From positions 1 through 30,929 of the forward strand of contig JADRCO010000560.1 in assembly GCA_021464525.1 (NCBI GenBank): a DNA stretch of 30,929 nt. The letters are read 5' to 3'. The stretch comes from Rhizophagus sp. LPA8_4_AMF. Taxonomy: Eukaryota > Glomeromycota > Glomeromycetes > Glomerales > Glomeraceae. Under the pieces are notes generated by a model, which worked only from the letters and a program-made list of their open reading frames with translations, ran no database searches and had not been told where the DNA came from. The position numbers and the translations under genes are program-made. Positions within the stretch are counted from its first letter, which is position 1. Each line of letters opens with the position of its first letter. Positions 10,628 through 21,334 of the stretch are shown piece after piece.

Positions 10628-11923
10628 ATGGTTAGACTTGGAGAGGTTTGTACAAACTTTTGTTAGTAAAGTTGTAAACATATCAACGCGCAGAGATATA
10701 ATAAAAAGTAACACTTTATAAAGATTAATGTACTTTTCAATTTTTTTCAAGATCATAAATGATAATGAACAAGAAATCAAAGAAGAAAAAGAACAGATTG
10801 ATCAAAATCATTCATCATCTTTAAATGATAGTTCGACAAAAAAACCTGTTAAAATTGATATGACTGATATTTTTTATCAACTTAAACGTAAACTTTCTCA
10901 ACAACCTGTTGAACGTGTTGTAATTGGGTCAATATGTATATTTGTTTTGATTGCAGCAATTTTCTATGCGGTAAGTTTATAAGTATGTTTTTACGTTTAA
11001 TTAATTTATTGGTTTTAAAAATCCAATAAATCTTTTTTATATAAATAGGTGCCTTATAAACCTTCCTCTTTTTTCCAAAATTTTGCTGATACGACAAATG
11101 CTATTTTTAATAAAATTGATAATGTTGATCTTCCAGGTAAAAAAAAATATTTATTCAAATAAAAAAATTTTTTTCGTGAATAATATAGTTATACTTAATT
11201 TCGCTTAATGATATAGCCGCAAGTTCAATTATGGAACATACTGTTGCATGTCGTAGAGCAGCAAATATGATTCAAAGAAGTCCGGCATTTAAGAATCATG
11301 GTTATCAAATTGCAAAAGGATTACGTAAATTTGGAGAAAAAATAATGGAAGCGGGTCATTTATTACAAAAAATGTATAGTAAAGGTTCATCAGTATATAA
11401 ATCTTTTGATGTGGAAATTGAAGCGATGATGAATCGATTAAATTCAAATTACATACGACGAGGTGAAGCAAGTTATTTTAAAGAAAGATTAAATGTATTA
11501 ATAACAAAAATTAAAGAATTTAGAATGTTAGTTCAACAAACTCATAACTCTATATATAACGCAGAAAATATTAGACACGATACTGAGGGTTATATTTTTG
11601 ATGGATTGAGAGAAGCCGAAAAATTTATTGCTAATAACAATTATTGTCATTCGGTTGATATTTCTAAAGCCAAAAATGAACTTTTGATTGTTAATGATAT
11701 TTTAAATCACTTACACAAAACTGCTGGTCATTTAGATAAGATGGAAAAAATTTTAAAGGATTATGAAGATAAATTAATGGATATTTCTGCTGAACTTGAA
11801 AAAACTAGTGGAGATTATGGATACCTTGAAGTTACAAAATCAGATCTCAAATATTTAAAATATGCTGTTGAAAATTCAAAATCCAGTCTATATAAATTTA
11901 ATAAGAAAGCTTTAATTTCTTAA
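10628..11923 (+). CDS. Tandem family member A: single-pass, helical-domain protein
   Basis: Preferred model: exons 10628-10645, 10752-10970, 11049-11136 and 11217-11923, giving 343 residues. A simpler alternative starts at the ATG at 10728 and yields 345 residues, but its first codons (MYFSIFFK) lie in a T-rich run ending TTTCAAG that looks like an intron end. The N-terminal tail is Glu/Gln/Ser-rich (NEQEIKEEKEQ). A transmembrane helix lies at about 62-80 (VVIGSICIFVLIAAIFYA), preceded by Lys/Arg, so an N-in topology is predicted. A linker ends NVDLP. The conserved helical domain begins MEHTVACRRAANMIQRSPAF and continues MYSKGSSVYKSFDVEIEAM, YFKERLNVLITKIKEF, EGYIFDGLREAEKFI and HLDKMEKILKDYEDKLMD, heptad-like throughout. 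I do not recognise the family. It closely resembles E in the central segment. Confidence 0.75.
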
Positions 11924-12390
11924 ATATGTATATTTTTTTCTGATCAAATAATGTTAATGAAATTATTTTTAGATAACTAAGCAATCAATGATTATTGTTT
12001 AATGATTATTGTTACTAGTTTTTACCATGGAATTTCATAATCTTATAAAACTTTATAATTTAATGCGGTCACAATTCGAAATTCTACGTAATATTCGGAA
12101 CAAAATAAGTTAGTTCATTAATTTCTTATTTAAGAATAAATACAATATATACTGTATAATGAATATTTTTAAAAGTTAATATTGGAATTGATGGTCCGTG
12201 AGAGTAATTGACCGGAAAAATTTGGGTCTTTTTTCTTTTTGATTCCATATTTGGTTAGATTGTGACATAACAACTAGTCAATCTGAAAAGTTTAAAATGA
12301 ACTACTCTGCGGATTTTACTATTCTAAAATAAAATTTTTGAATTTTGAATTTCTTTTTGCGTTTTATTTTTTTAAAAATAATAATTATAA
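11924..12390. other. Spacer A-B
   Basis: 467 bp of AT-rich sequence holding the 3' end of A and the promoter of B. No distinct motif or coding remnant seen. Confidence 0.5.
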
Positions 12391-15300
12391 ATGACTGAAC
12401 CTCAACAAGATTTTAATGAAAATGTTAACGAAAAAAAGGTTTTAAAAAGCTTTTTTAGTTCCAAAATAATTGACAAATCAAGAAAAAATTAAATTTAATT
12501 TCTTTTTATTTAGAACCAAGAAATAAAAACTGAATCCACTATACCAGTTAGTGATAAAGCACACGATAATGAAGTTGGAAGAATTATTCCTCTTTCCTCT
12601 GTTTCCAAACCTAATAAATCAGATACTAATTCGGTAAATATAGCTTTAAAAGAATAAGTTTTGATTAAAAATTACAAATTTTTTTTTTCCTTACGAATAT
12701 TTATTTATACATCTACAGGAAAGCGAGGAAATGACAAATAACGTGGATAATCAAACAAAACCTCCAAACGTTTTGAATGAATTAATTGCCGACGAGCAAA
12801 ATTCTTCAAACTTTTCGACTATTTCGAATGACGATAAACAAACCAGTTCTCCAAACATTTCGGTCATTTCGAATGAAGATAGACAATTCAACCCTTCAAC
12901 AATATTAAATAACAGTTCTCCGACCATTTCAAATGAACAAAATAACGATAAGAAAAACAGCTCTTCAAACACTTTGAATGATTCATCTGACGATAAACAA
13001 GATTCTTCAGTCATTTCGAATGAAGATAATGATAAACAAAGCAGTTCTCCAAATATTTTTAATGATGATAAACAAACCATTTCTCCAAATATTTCGAATG
13101 AAGATAATGACAAACAAAGCAGTTCTCCAAATATTTTTAATGATGACAAACAAGCCAGTTCTCCAAATATTTTTAATGATGACAAACAAGCCAGTTCTCC
13201 AAATATTTCGAATGATGTAAAACAAATTACTCAACCCATTTCACCCATTTCGAACGACGATAAAAAAACCAATTCAACTATTTCACCTATTTCGATTGAC
13301 GATAAAAAAACCAATTCTCCAACTATTGCACCCATTTCAAATGATGATAAAAAAATCTATTCTCCAACCATTTCACCCATTTCGAATGACGATAAAAATA
13401 ATTCTCCAACCGCTTCACCCATTTCAAATGACGATAAAAATAATTCTCCAACCGCTTCACCTATTTCAAATGACGATGAAAAAATCAATTCTTCAACCAC
13501 TTCACCCATTTCAAATGACGATGAAAAAATCAATTCTTCAACCACTTCACCCATTTCGAATAAATTATATGATAATAGGCAAAATCAAACCACTTCGAAT
13601 GAATATTTAGATGATAACTTGGTAAGTATTTAAGTATAGTGTAACATTAAATATCACTTTGAAATCACATGAGAACAAAACTTACAATTCTAATTACTAA
13701 TTTTTTAGGAAGAATCCATTCAGCCCTCAGACACTAATAAAGATTCTTCTAATAGCGAAGATGAAATTAGTTCGGTAAATATTTTAATATCTGTCGTAAC
13801 ATTTATTAATTCCTTATAGTTTAACATTAAAATTTTTGACGATTATTAGAATGCAATCATGAGTGGATCAGAAATCCAAGAAGAGGTTTGTTAAAACGTC
13901 TCTTCAAAATTAAAGATTTACGATTCTAATTATTCATTTATATTTATGTATAAATAACGTTGAAAATTTCGAAATCAAAAACTCTTAGGGATATGAAATT
14001 ATTAAGGTTTGTTAAAGAGTAACAGAGTAACAATATCAAAAATAAATTTGCAATTCTAATTATTATGCTGAACCCAACAGCCCGCTGATTCTATCGAAGA
14101 TTCTAAGCATGAAATCAACGATGTTGAGTATAGTTTTATAAAAGAACATGATGTATGTTGCAACAATTATTAATTCTTATTATTAAAACAAAGATATTAG
14201 AATGAATCTAATTAGAGAGTAACAAACATAACTTCAAATTCGGCTAATAATAGTTCTATTTTTTAATTTCTTAGAATCTCACAGAGTCTATTGTAGAAGA
14301 TCCATCTAAGCATAAGCCCAACGATGATGATGTTAATATGGTAAAAAATTTTAATGTATACCATATCATTTATTAATTCCTTTGATTTACAATGACGTAG
14401 AAAATTTGGTTCAAAAACAGAATAATGAAAATAAATTTTCAGAATTTGTTGAGAAGGTTTGTTGATGAGTATTAAAAGAATTACTTCGATGTTGAACATG
14501 AATTAAACTTTATAATTTGAATTTTTTTTAGGTAAATAATAATGAAATAGTTGAAAGCACTTCCGATGATGATGAATATTATGATGATGATGATGATGAT
14601 GATTCGGTAAATATTTAGTATAGTGCGCAATTTTATTATTCTTTTTATTTATAACAAGATAATATTTTTAACCAATAGCATAATGAATCCGAATATACTG
14701 AGAGAAAGGTTTGTTAATAAATGTTTAAATATCGTTTCAGAATTGAATAACGACAGAACTTATAGTTCGAATATCGAAAATTTTTAGGAGGATCAAGAAG
14801 ATGAAAATCAGCTCCACATCACCAATGTTAATGAATTTAAACCCGATTCTTCCACGCAAAATCATACTTTCACTGTGTCTGATTATTATAATTCGGTACG
14901 TAAAGCGCAGCATTTGTTAAGTTCATTTTGATTTTAACGACATTAAAAAGTTAATTTTGAATCAAAACAAAAATTTTTAGTATATTGAACCTAAAATGGT
15001 TTGTTAGCTATAAAAATTTTGTAACTTTTTGCATAATAATGAATTCGATATCAATTACTTATTTATTCATTTAAATTTTTTAGAATGAAGTTCAAGTAGC
15101 CGATCAACAAATTCGTGAAAGACGACGACCTAACCAACAACATCAAGAATTATCATCACCTTCCGAAAATATTATCTTAAAAAATTCCAACGTTAGGACT
15201 GACACTCGTCATCCATCCATTTCTTTTCTTAAAATTTTTAGAAATATTTTCTTTTTAATTATGTTTTTCGCTTTCATTTACTTTATTTACGACGTTAACG

Positions 15301-16238
15301 TGAGTTACAAGTTATTAAACTTTTTGTTTATATATGGTATCTTGGACAGTGTCTTACAATAATAATTCTTTTTTTTTTATATAAATAGAGACTTAGTAAA
15401 AAGCCTTCTTCTCTCCGAAATATTGCTGATATAACCGATAATATTTTTGAGGAAATTAATAATGTTGAACTTCCAGGTAATTATAAAAAATTAATTTCTC
15501 GTTTAATATTTCACACAGTTATTAATCTAGCTTAATGGTATAGCCATAAATACAATATCGGAATATACAGTAGAATGCCGTAGAGCAGCAATTACGATTG
15601 AAAGAAGTACACCATTTAAGTCTTATGGTAGCCAAATAACAAAAGGATTATACCAGATAGGGGAATCAATATGGAAATCACGTGAATTATTACAATATGC
15701 GTATAGTAAAGGTTCAACATTAAAATCAGCATTTGAATCAGAAATTGATGCGATATTGCAACGACTGAATTCAAATCATATACGACAAGATGATGCAAAA
15801 TATATTCGCGATAGATTAGATAAACTAACAAAAAAAATTAAAGACATTCAGTTATTGGTTGAAAAAAGTCATAATTCTATACTTGATGTAAGGCAAATTA
15901 GAATTAAGATGGATGATGATATAACAAATGGATTAAGAGATGCCGAAAAATATAATAAGAATGAAAAATATTCATTTGTTATCAATAAAGCTAAGAAAGA
16001 ACTTGAGAATGTTGATAATACTTTATCTAAATTACATATTAATGTTGTTCATTTAGGAAAGTTGAGAGAAATTTTAAAAGATTATGGAGGTAAATTAATG
16101 GGTGTTGTAGATGAACTAGATGAACTTGGGGACAAAGGTGCCAGAATTCTTAAAGATGATATTAAACACTTAAGACTTGCTGTTGAGAATACAAAAGTTC
16201 GCAATCATATCTTCAATAGGCTTGCTAATACTGATTAA
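12391..16238 (+). CDS. Tandem family member B: long acidic/repeat head plus helical domain
   Basis: Sixteen exons can be read in continuous phase: 12391-12438, 12514-12633, 12719-13621, 13709-13774, 13850-13885, 13989-14006, 14081-14152, 14275-14340, 14421-14456, 14532-14606, 14679-14708, 14788-14895, 14981-14998, 15084-15299, 15389-15476 and 15544-16238, giving 864 residues. Residues 57-357 (exon 3) are Ser/Asn/Asp/Lys repeats (NDDKQASSPNIF and SPISNDDKK units). Exons 4-13 are short acidic pieces, all multiples of three and phase 0. Exon 14 contains QQIRERRRPNQQ, which matches QEIRERKNIPRQ in C, and a transmembrane helix at about 583-603 (IFFLIMFFAFIYFIY). The linker ends NVELP, and the helical domain runs from YTVECRRAAITIERSTPF to RLANTD. 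The domain is more diverged than in the other copies (AITIERSTPF instead of ANMIQRSPAF). The smallest exons, 18 nt each, are the least certain. Confidence 0.7.
13022..13562 (+). repeat. In-frame coding minisatellites in gene B
   Basis: Two adjoining arrays lie within exon 3. The first (about 13022-13218) has 36-nt units encoding NDDKQASSPNIF, alternating with a longer NEDNDKQSSSPNIF form. The second (about 13230-13562) has 42-54-nt units built on SPISNDDKK. Neighbouring units there are nearly identical at DNA level: two copies encoding NNSPTASPISNDDK, then two encoding INSSTTSPISNDDEK. Units keep the reading frame, so copy-number change alters head length without breaking the protein. The same periodicity opens several spurious frames on both strands. 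Confidence 0.9.
13622..15083 (+). repeat. Duplicated exon-intron modules in gene B
   Basis: The short exons alternate with introns of two recurring types. One type starts after a Ser or acidic codon with GTAAAT or similar (13775, 14341, 14607). The other starts GTTTGTTRA... (13886, 14007, 14457, 14709, 14999). Several introns share an internal string of the form TTACAATTCTAATTA: 13683-13701, with near copies at 13918-13936 and 14048-14066 and weaker ones near 14506 and 14760. Shared intron sequence between successive exons indicates tandem duplication of an exon-plus-intron unit rather than independent intron gain. Confidence 0.7.
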
Positions 16239-18346
16239 GTATTCATTTATTCTGATATTGTGATATTAATTATATATTTCTTAAATAAATATGTTTATTT
16301 TGAATAACAAAATTACTCGAATTTACCTTTTAATAATGTAACCTTGTCAAAAGTAAATATTATGTATTATAGAATTTATAAATAAGTATACTATTCTGAA
16401 TTGGTATTATTCGAAGAATTCTTCCCGTAAGAGATGGTTGTATAGTACAGTAGAAAAGCTTTAATGTTTTATACACTTATGTGATAATAGGATGCACGGC
16501 ATTTGAAACTAGAATTTAACATTAACAAAAGTACATAATTGATGAGGAAAAAACGATAGTCATTTTAATACTTAAGTAAAAATTCAAATGGAATTAAAAT
16601 GTCGTTATTGAAATTTTATTTGTATTTGAAAACTGCACCTTTTTCTAATTGGCAGAAAGATCTTTGATTCGACGATGTGATACATCGGCCTTTTGCAGAT
16701 TGTCTATTTAGTGTGCATTAATTGAGAAGCCCTTAACTAGTTAGAGTTCAATCTATGTGAGGCAATTAACTAATCATAACAAATTTTATTTTTTTTATGC
16801 ACGCATGCTAGCGCACCGAAAAATCCCTTTACGTCAGATTGCAATTGTAAAATTAATTTTTTAATTTTTATTCATTTATTAAGCTATTTTTTATTTAGCA
16901 AATTTGCTCATTTAATATTACTTTTTCTCGATTATTAAATAATGGTTATAAATCTTACTATAATTAACCTATAAGTTTTGGTAAAATAAACCCCCTTGGA
17001 TTATCAATTACAACACAGAATGATAGAATTATAGTAGCCAAAATTTTGGAGGAAACAATTCAACGTTTCTTAGTTTATATTCTGGGAGACTAAAGAAATT
17101 AAGTGAATTAAAATCTTTTTAAATATTTTTGTGTTGTTAACAATCTCGATATTTTTATAAGAATAAATAATATTTCAATCAATGAAATAACTTACCGAAA
17201 TAAATGGAATAATGAGTATAAGTGTAACAATCGCTTTGAAAATAAGCATTTAGAAATTAATAAATCATCGAAGAATTTTGGAAATCTAGTTGACCCATTC
17301 CAACTTTTGTGTGAATATAAGTAACAATCATCTTAGATTCTTAGCAATTTCAATTCTCCAAAAGTTCACAATTAATAATAATTCTGAAAGGTTTCTTACC
17401 TTTATTTTCACACCAGTGATGTTGAATCATAATAATACAAATATAAATTGAATGTATGCGAAGTTTTAAAAGTCAATCTACATCGATACTAAATTTATTT
17501 CTCTTTGTTTTTTTTTTAAATTTATCTCTAATACGTTTCTATCCCTCTCTACTGTATCATATCAATATCATCTTCAACTAATGAATTATCAATATTATGT
17601 GCAAGATGAGATATTATAAGTCATAAAAATTGAGTGTTCATGATATAGAAAAACTAACATCGCCATATATGAAATAAGTATATGATATTTACAATTAATA
17701 AATTTTCCAGATGGTTCTATTATGAAAACAGTTGAGTCAAACGCTCTCTGTTAGAGATCTCTAGAAAATGACCTCATCAATTGTTCCTATTTTCATATGG
17801 AATTCCAAATGAATGCCTATTTAAAATTTAGCATTTTTAATTATTAGCAATAAAATAAGCAAGCGGCCGCTCTAGAAAGATCTCCAGATTTGACATGTGG
17901 AAGTGTGAAATAGGGATTAAAGTGTATGCACAAAATTAAAAGAAGGAAGTGTATGCTGCCAAAATTAAATTGAAAAATTGTTATATCGACTTTTTGAAGT
18001 TTACAAATAATTAATTGGCCAGTCAGGATACGTTACCCTTAACTTCGTTAGTGGTATACCAAAAGTTATTATTTCCAAATGCGCTCATTAATGGCACTTA
18101 TATTACGTCAATATGTTAATAAATTTTCCTTGTTCTTTAAAAGAATAGTCATTTTTTTTCACAGTCGCGTAAAGCAGGTTAAGATTATCACAAAATTTAT
18201 GATATCACAATCCGGAAAAAAACTCGTATAACAAATGTCATTAATTTCTGAATTTAGTTAGATATGTGAATATTATATAACATTTGCAGATGAGGTTGTT
18301 ATCATTTCTCTATTCTCTCTAAAAATTTTTTTAAAAAAATTAAAAT
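16239..18346. other. Long spacer B-C, no gene found
   Basis: 2.1 kb of AT-rich sequence with no long open frame and no family remnant that I could align. It contains a small perfect hairpin at about 16668-16685 (CGATGT-gat-ACATCG) and an unusual restriction-site-like string at 17863-17886 (reported as a separate feature). The promoter of C should lie at its right end. Confidence 0.5.
17863..17886. other. NotI/XbaI/BglII-like compact site string
   Basis: The bases gcggccgctctaga, followed at once by aagatct, spell adjoining NotI, XbaI and BglII recognition sites. The first 14-15 bases match the order found in common cloning-vector polylinkers. An 8-bp all-GC site is rare in DNA this AT-rich. 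It could be chance or a cloning/adaptor relic in the assembly. Confidence 0.4.
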
Positions 18347-19717
18347 ATGACTAATAGAAAGGTCAGTTTATTAAAAATATCTGGTAAAAAATTATTATTA
18401 TCATCATTTATTATTTTAACTATTATAAAAATATTATTTAGTTTACCGAATATGCCGAGGACGATGGTCGTAGAAAAGCTACTTATCGTTATATTCATGA
18501 AATTAAAGACGAACAAGAAATTCGTGAAAGAAAAAATATACCTCGACAAGAATCAATAGATCAAACTTCTTCATCAAACAATAATGATTCCAATATTTCA
18601 AATAATTTAACGTATTATTTAAATTTAATAAGAGATAAATGTCCTCAATTACCTCAATTATCTCGCAATGCTAAAATTGGGTTAACCTTCACCGTTTTAA
18701 CGATGTTAATTTATTATTTTGTAAGTTTATTATAAATTTTTTCTTTTATATTACGGGTATATATATACACATTTTTATTAAGATACATATAATATGCATA
18801 TAATTGAAATAGATAATTCCTGAACAACCACCTTCTTCTTTTATTCGAGATTTTGTTGAAACAACAACTACTACTTTTGAGGAGATTAACAGCGTCGATC
18901 TTCCAGGTATTTTTTACGTACCATAAATGACTCTGACTACCATTTTGTATTTTTCAAAGTGAAAACGTATGTCTGCATTCACTGATTCACATATACTCAT
19001 TTTATAGCTTCAAGTATGTTAACACAACATGTAGTAACAAGTCGAAATGCTGCGAATATGGTTCAAAATTCTCCAGCTTTTAAAGATCATGGTAATCAAA
19101 TTGCGACAGGTCTTCGTGATTTTGGAGAAAAAATAATTTTAGCAGGAAGACATTTACAAAACATGTATAATAAAGGCTCAACAGTATACAAAACATTTGA
19201 TACAGATATTGAAGCAATGACAAATCGATTAAAACAATCCCCAAAGAAAGGTGATGCCAAATATTTTAGAAATAAATTAAATAAGTTAATAAACAAAATT
19301 AAAGATTTTAGACAACATGTCGAAATGACTCAAAGTTCGATAGTAAATGCAGAAGAAACTAGACATGATACCGAAGGATATATTATTGATGGATTAAGAG
19401 GAGCAGAAAAATATATTAGTAATAGCAATGATGATGCACAGAAAACTGCTGAACTTACTAGAGCTAGAAAAGAACTTCAGTTTGTTACAGATCTTTTAGG
19501 TCATTTGGATAGTACTGCAGTTCATCTAGATAAAGTAAGAAAAATCTTAAGTAGTTATGAAGATAAATTGTTAAATGTTGAAGCTGAACTTGGTACTTTT
19601 GGTCATGATGAAGAAGAAGGTATATTTGAAATTAACAGAGAAGATATTAAGCATTTAAAGATTGCCGTTGAAATTTTAAAAGCTAGTCATTTAAAATTTA
19701 ATCATCTTTCTAATTAA
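18347..19717 (+). CDS. Tandem family member C: single-pass, helical-domain protein
   Basis: Exons 18347-18361, 18442-18720, 18813-18906 and 19008-19717 give 365 residues. The first exon encodes only MTNRK. The second holds an 80-residue hydrophilic head (FTEYAEDDGRRKATYRYIHE, then QEIRERKNIPRQES and a Ser/Asn run) and a transmembrane helix at about 83-98 (IGLTFTVLTMLIYYF). The linker has a Thr run and ends EEINSVDLP. The conserved helical domain starts QHVVTSRNAANMVQNSPAF and continues MYNKGSTVYKTFDTDIEAM, YFRNKLNKLINKIKDF, EGYIIDGLRGAEKYI and HLDKVRKILSSYEDKLLN. The family intron positions (phase 0 after the membrane helix, phase 1 after LP) are kept. Function unknown. Confidence 0.82.
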
Positions 19718-20049
19718 TCATTTGTGATTGAATTGAATTTATCTTTTTTTTTTTCTTCTTTTTTTTTTTTATTTTGGCGAAGGGGGTTGGGAAATATCGA
19801 GGTCGAGGGGTTTATATTATATTTCTATTAACTATTAAGATTTTTTGAATAAATGGTTTTTTTTTCATATAACATTTAACGTGTTAAATGACATTCGCGA
19901 TTTGCGCCACATTCATTAATAGCTCTTTTTGGTTAGTACGGATTTACTTAAAGATAGATTAACTATAAAAAAAAATAGTGTAACACTAAACAGTTATTTA
20001 TATACTATACAATCTCTGTCAGTATGTATTTTGTTTATTTTGTTTAAAG
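19718..20049. other. Spacer C-D
   Basis: 332 bp with two long T-runs just after the stop of C and a GC-richer patch at about 19775-19812 (gaagggggttgggaaat...). No coding remnant seen. It presumably carries the promoter of D. Confidence 0.5.
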
Positions 20050-21099
20050 ATGCAACTAAACGAGATAATCGAAATAATTTGTCAAATTAAAAATAATTTA
20101 CCTCGAAAATTTCAGAATCGTGAATTTAAATTATGGATCGCTGCAATATCAATATTTATTTTAATTTTCTCGATGATTTTAATGAATTGGACCGTAAGTT
20201 AAAATAAAAAAAAAATACATTGTTTTTTAAAATGACATTAAATAATTATTATATTTCTATTTCTTTTTCAAAAAAAAAAATAGATTGCTCCTAATAATAA
20301 TGTAAAATCAAAATCAAAAACTGCACCTATTAAAAAACTTTCGGATACAACAATTGATATGTTTGATGAGATTAAAAAGTTAACAGCAAATAAAACAATA
20401 AGTTCAAATGGATTAGATTGTCGTAAAATAGCAAGTATGATTCAAAGGAGTCCAGCATTTGAATTACATGGATGTCAAATAGCAACAGGATTACGAAAAT
20501 TTAAAGAAGAAATATTAGTAGCAAATGTTTTAATACAAAAAATGTATGGTAAAGGATCAAAAGTATATGAAATATTTGATGAAAAAATTGAAGAAATGAT
20601 AATACTATTTAAATATCAAAAAAAGGGTAAAACGAAATATTTTAAAGAAGGAATTAATTTTATAATAACAAAAGTTAAAGAATTTAAACAATCAATAGAA
20701 GAAGCTCAAAAATTTATACAAGAAGTAGAAAAAACTAGAGATATTACGGAAGGTTATATTCATGATGGAATGAGAGAAGCAGAAAATTTTATTATTACTG
20801 AATTAGATTATTTAGGACATACAATTGATAAAGATTTAGCTATTAAAGAAATAATTATTATTAATGATTTTTTAAATCGTTTAAATAATATTGCGGATAA
20901 ATTAGATAAAATGAGACAACTTTTAATGGCATATGAAGATAATTTATCAGATATGTCTAAGGAACTTGATAATAGAGATGAAGATGATGATGGTACATTT
21001 GATGTTAAGACTGAAGATCTTGTCCATTTACAAAATGCTATTGTCCGTGTGAAGGATAGTCATCGTAAATTTATCCAAAAATCTCTAATTACTTGTTAA
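20050..21099 (+). CDS. Tandem family member D: intron-loss copy
   Basis: Two exons, 20050-20193 and 20284-21099, give 319 residues. Exon 1 encodes a short basic head (QIKNNLPRKFQNREFK) and a transmembrane helix at about 28-47 (LWIAAISIFILIFSMILMNW). The phase-0 intron after the helix is in the family position, but the second (phase-1) intron of the other members is absent: the frame runs straight from DTTIDMFDEIKKL into the domain (CRKIASMIQRSPAFELHGCQ). The helical domain is complete: MYGKGSKVYEIFDEKIEEM, YFKEGINFIITKVKEF, EGYIHDGMREAENFI, KLDKMRQLLMAYEDNLSDMS and DLVHLQNAIVRVKDSHRKF. The HG-C-Q variant at the start of the domain is shared with F. Function unknown. Confidence 0.85.
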
Positions 21100-21156
21100 T
21101 AGCTTTTAATAGCTTATAATAGTCTCATAATAGCTTAAATAGTTTAAATAGCTTTT
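21097..21156. repeat. AATAGCTT-type short tandem repeat 3' of D
   Basis: Starting at the stop codon of D, the motif aatagctt and close variants recur about six times at 8-14-bp spacing. The array lies in the expected 3' UTR. Confidence 0.6.
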
Positions 21157-21183
21157 TTGTATACCTGAATAACCTGATACTGT

Positions 21184-21232
21184 ATAGTGACGTAATTAAA
21201 CTGCGGTTAAAAGCTATATTTAATCGACTGCA
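21184..21232 (+). repeat. Spacer element shared by D-E and E-F (copy 1)
   Basis: The string tagtgacgtaattaaa, followed by aaaagctatatttaatcg, reappears in altered form just after gene E (22309-22365: tagtgacgtcattaaa ... aaagctagctatatttag). The duplication unit therefore included spacer sequence as well as the gene. Confidence 0.6.
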
Positions 21233-21334
21233 GACTTCTGATTCATTAAATCAATTTTTCTTTTTTTCTTTTTTCTTTGTACCTAAAATTACTTTTTTTT
21301 AAAAAATAAAATAAATTTTTTACAAATATTTAAT

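Noticed and set aside
12751..13234. Long antisense and alternate-frame open frames over gene B exon 3
   Set aside because: They arise from the codon-periodic repeat, which lacks stops in several frames. Translations are repeats of the same DNA units, and the sense frame joins cleanly to the flanking exons.
13296..13610. Second sense-strand frame (HPFQMTIKK-type repeats)
   Set aside because: It is an out-of-frame reading of the SPISNDDKK array with no splice-compatible continuation.
16497..16520. Short match (cggcatttgaa) to the family SPAF codons in the B-C spacer
   Set aside because: The similarity stops after 11 bases and no neighbouring family block can be found.
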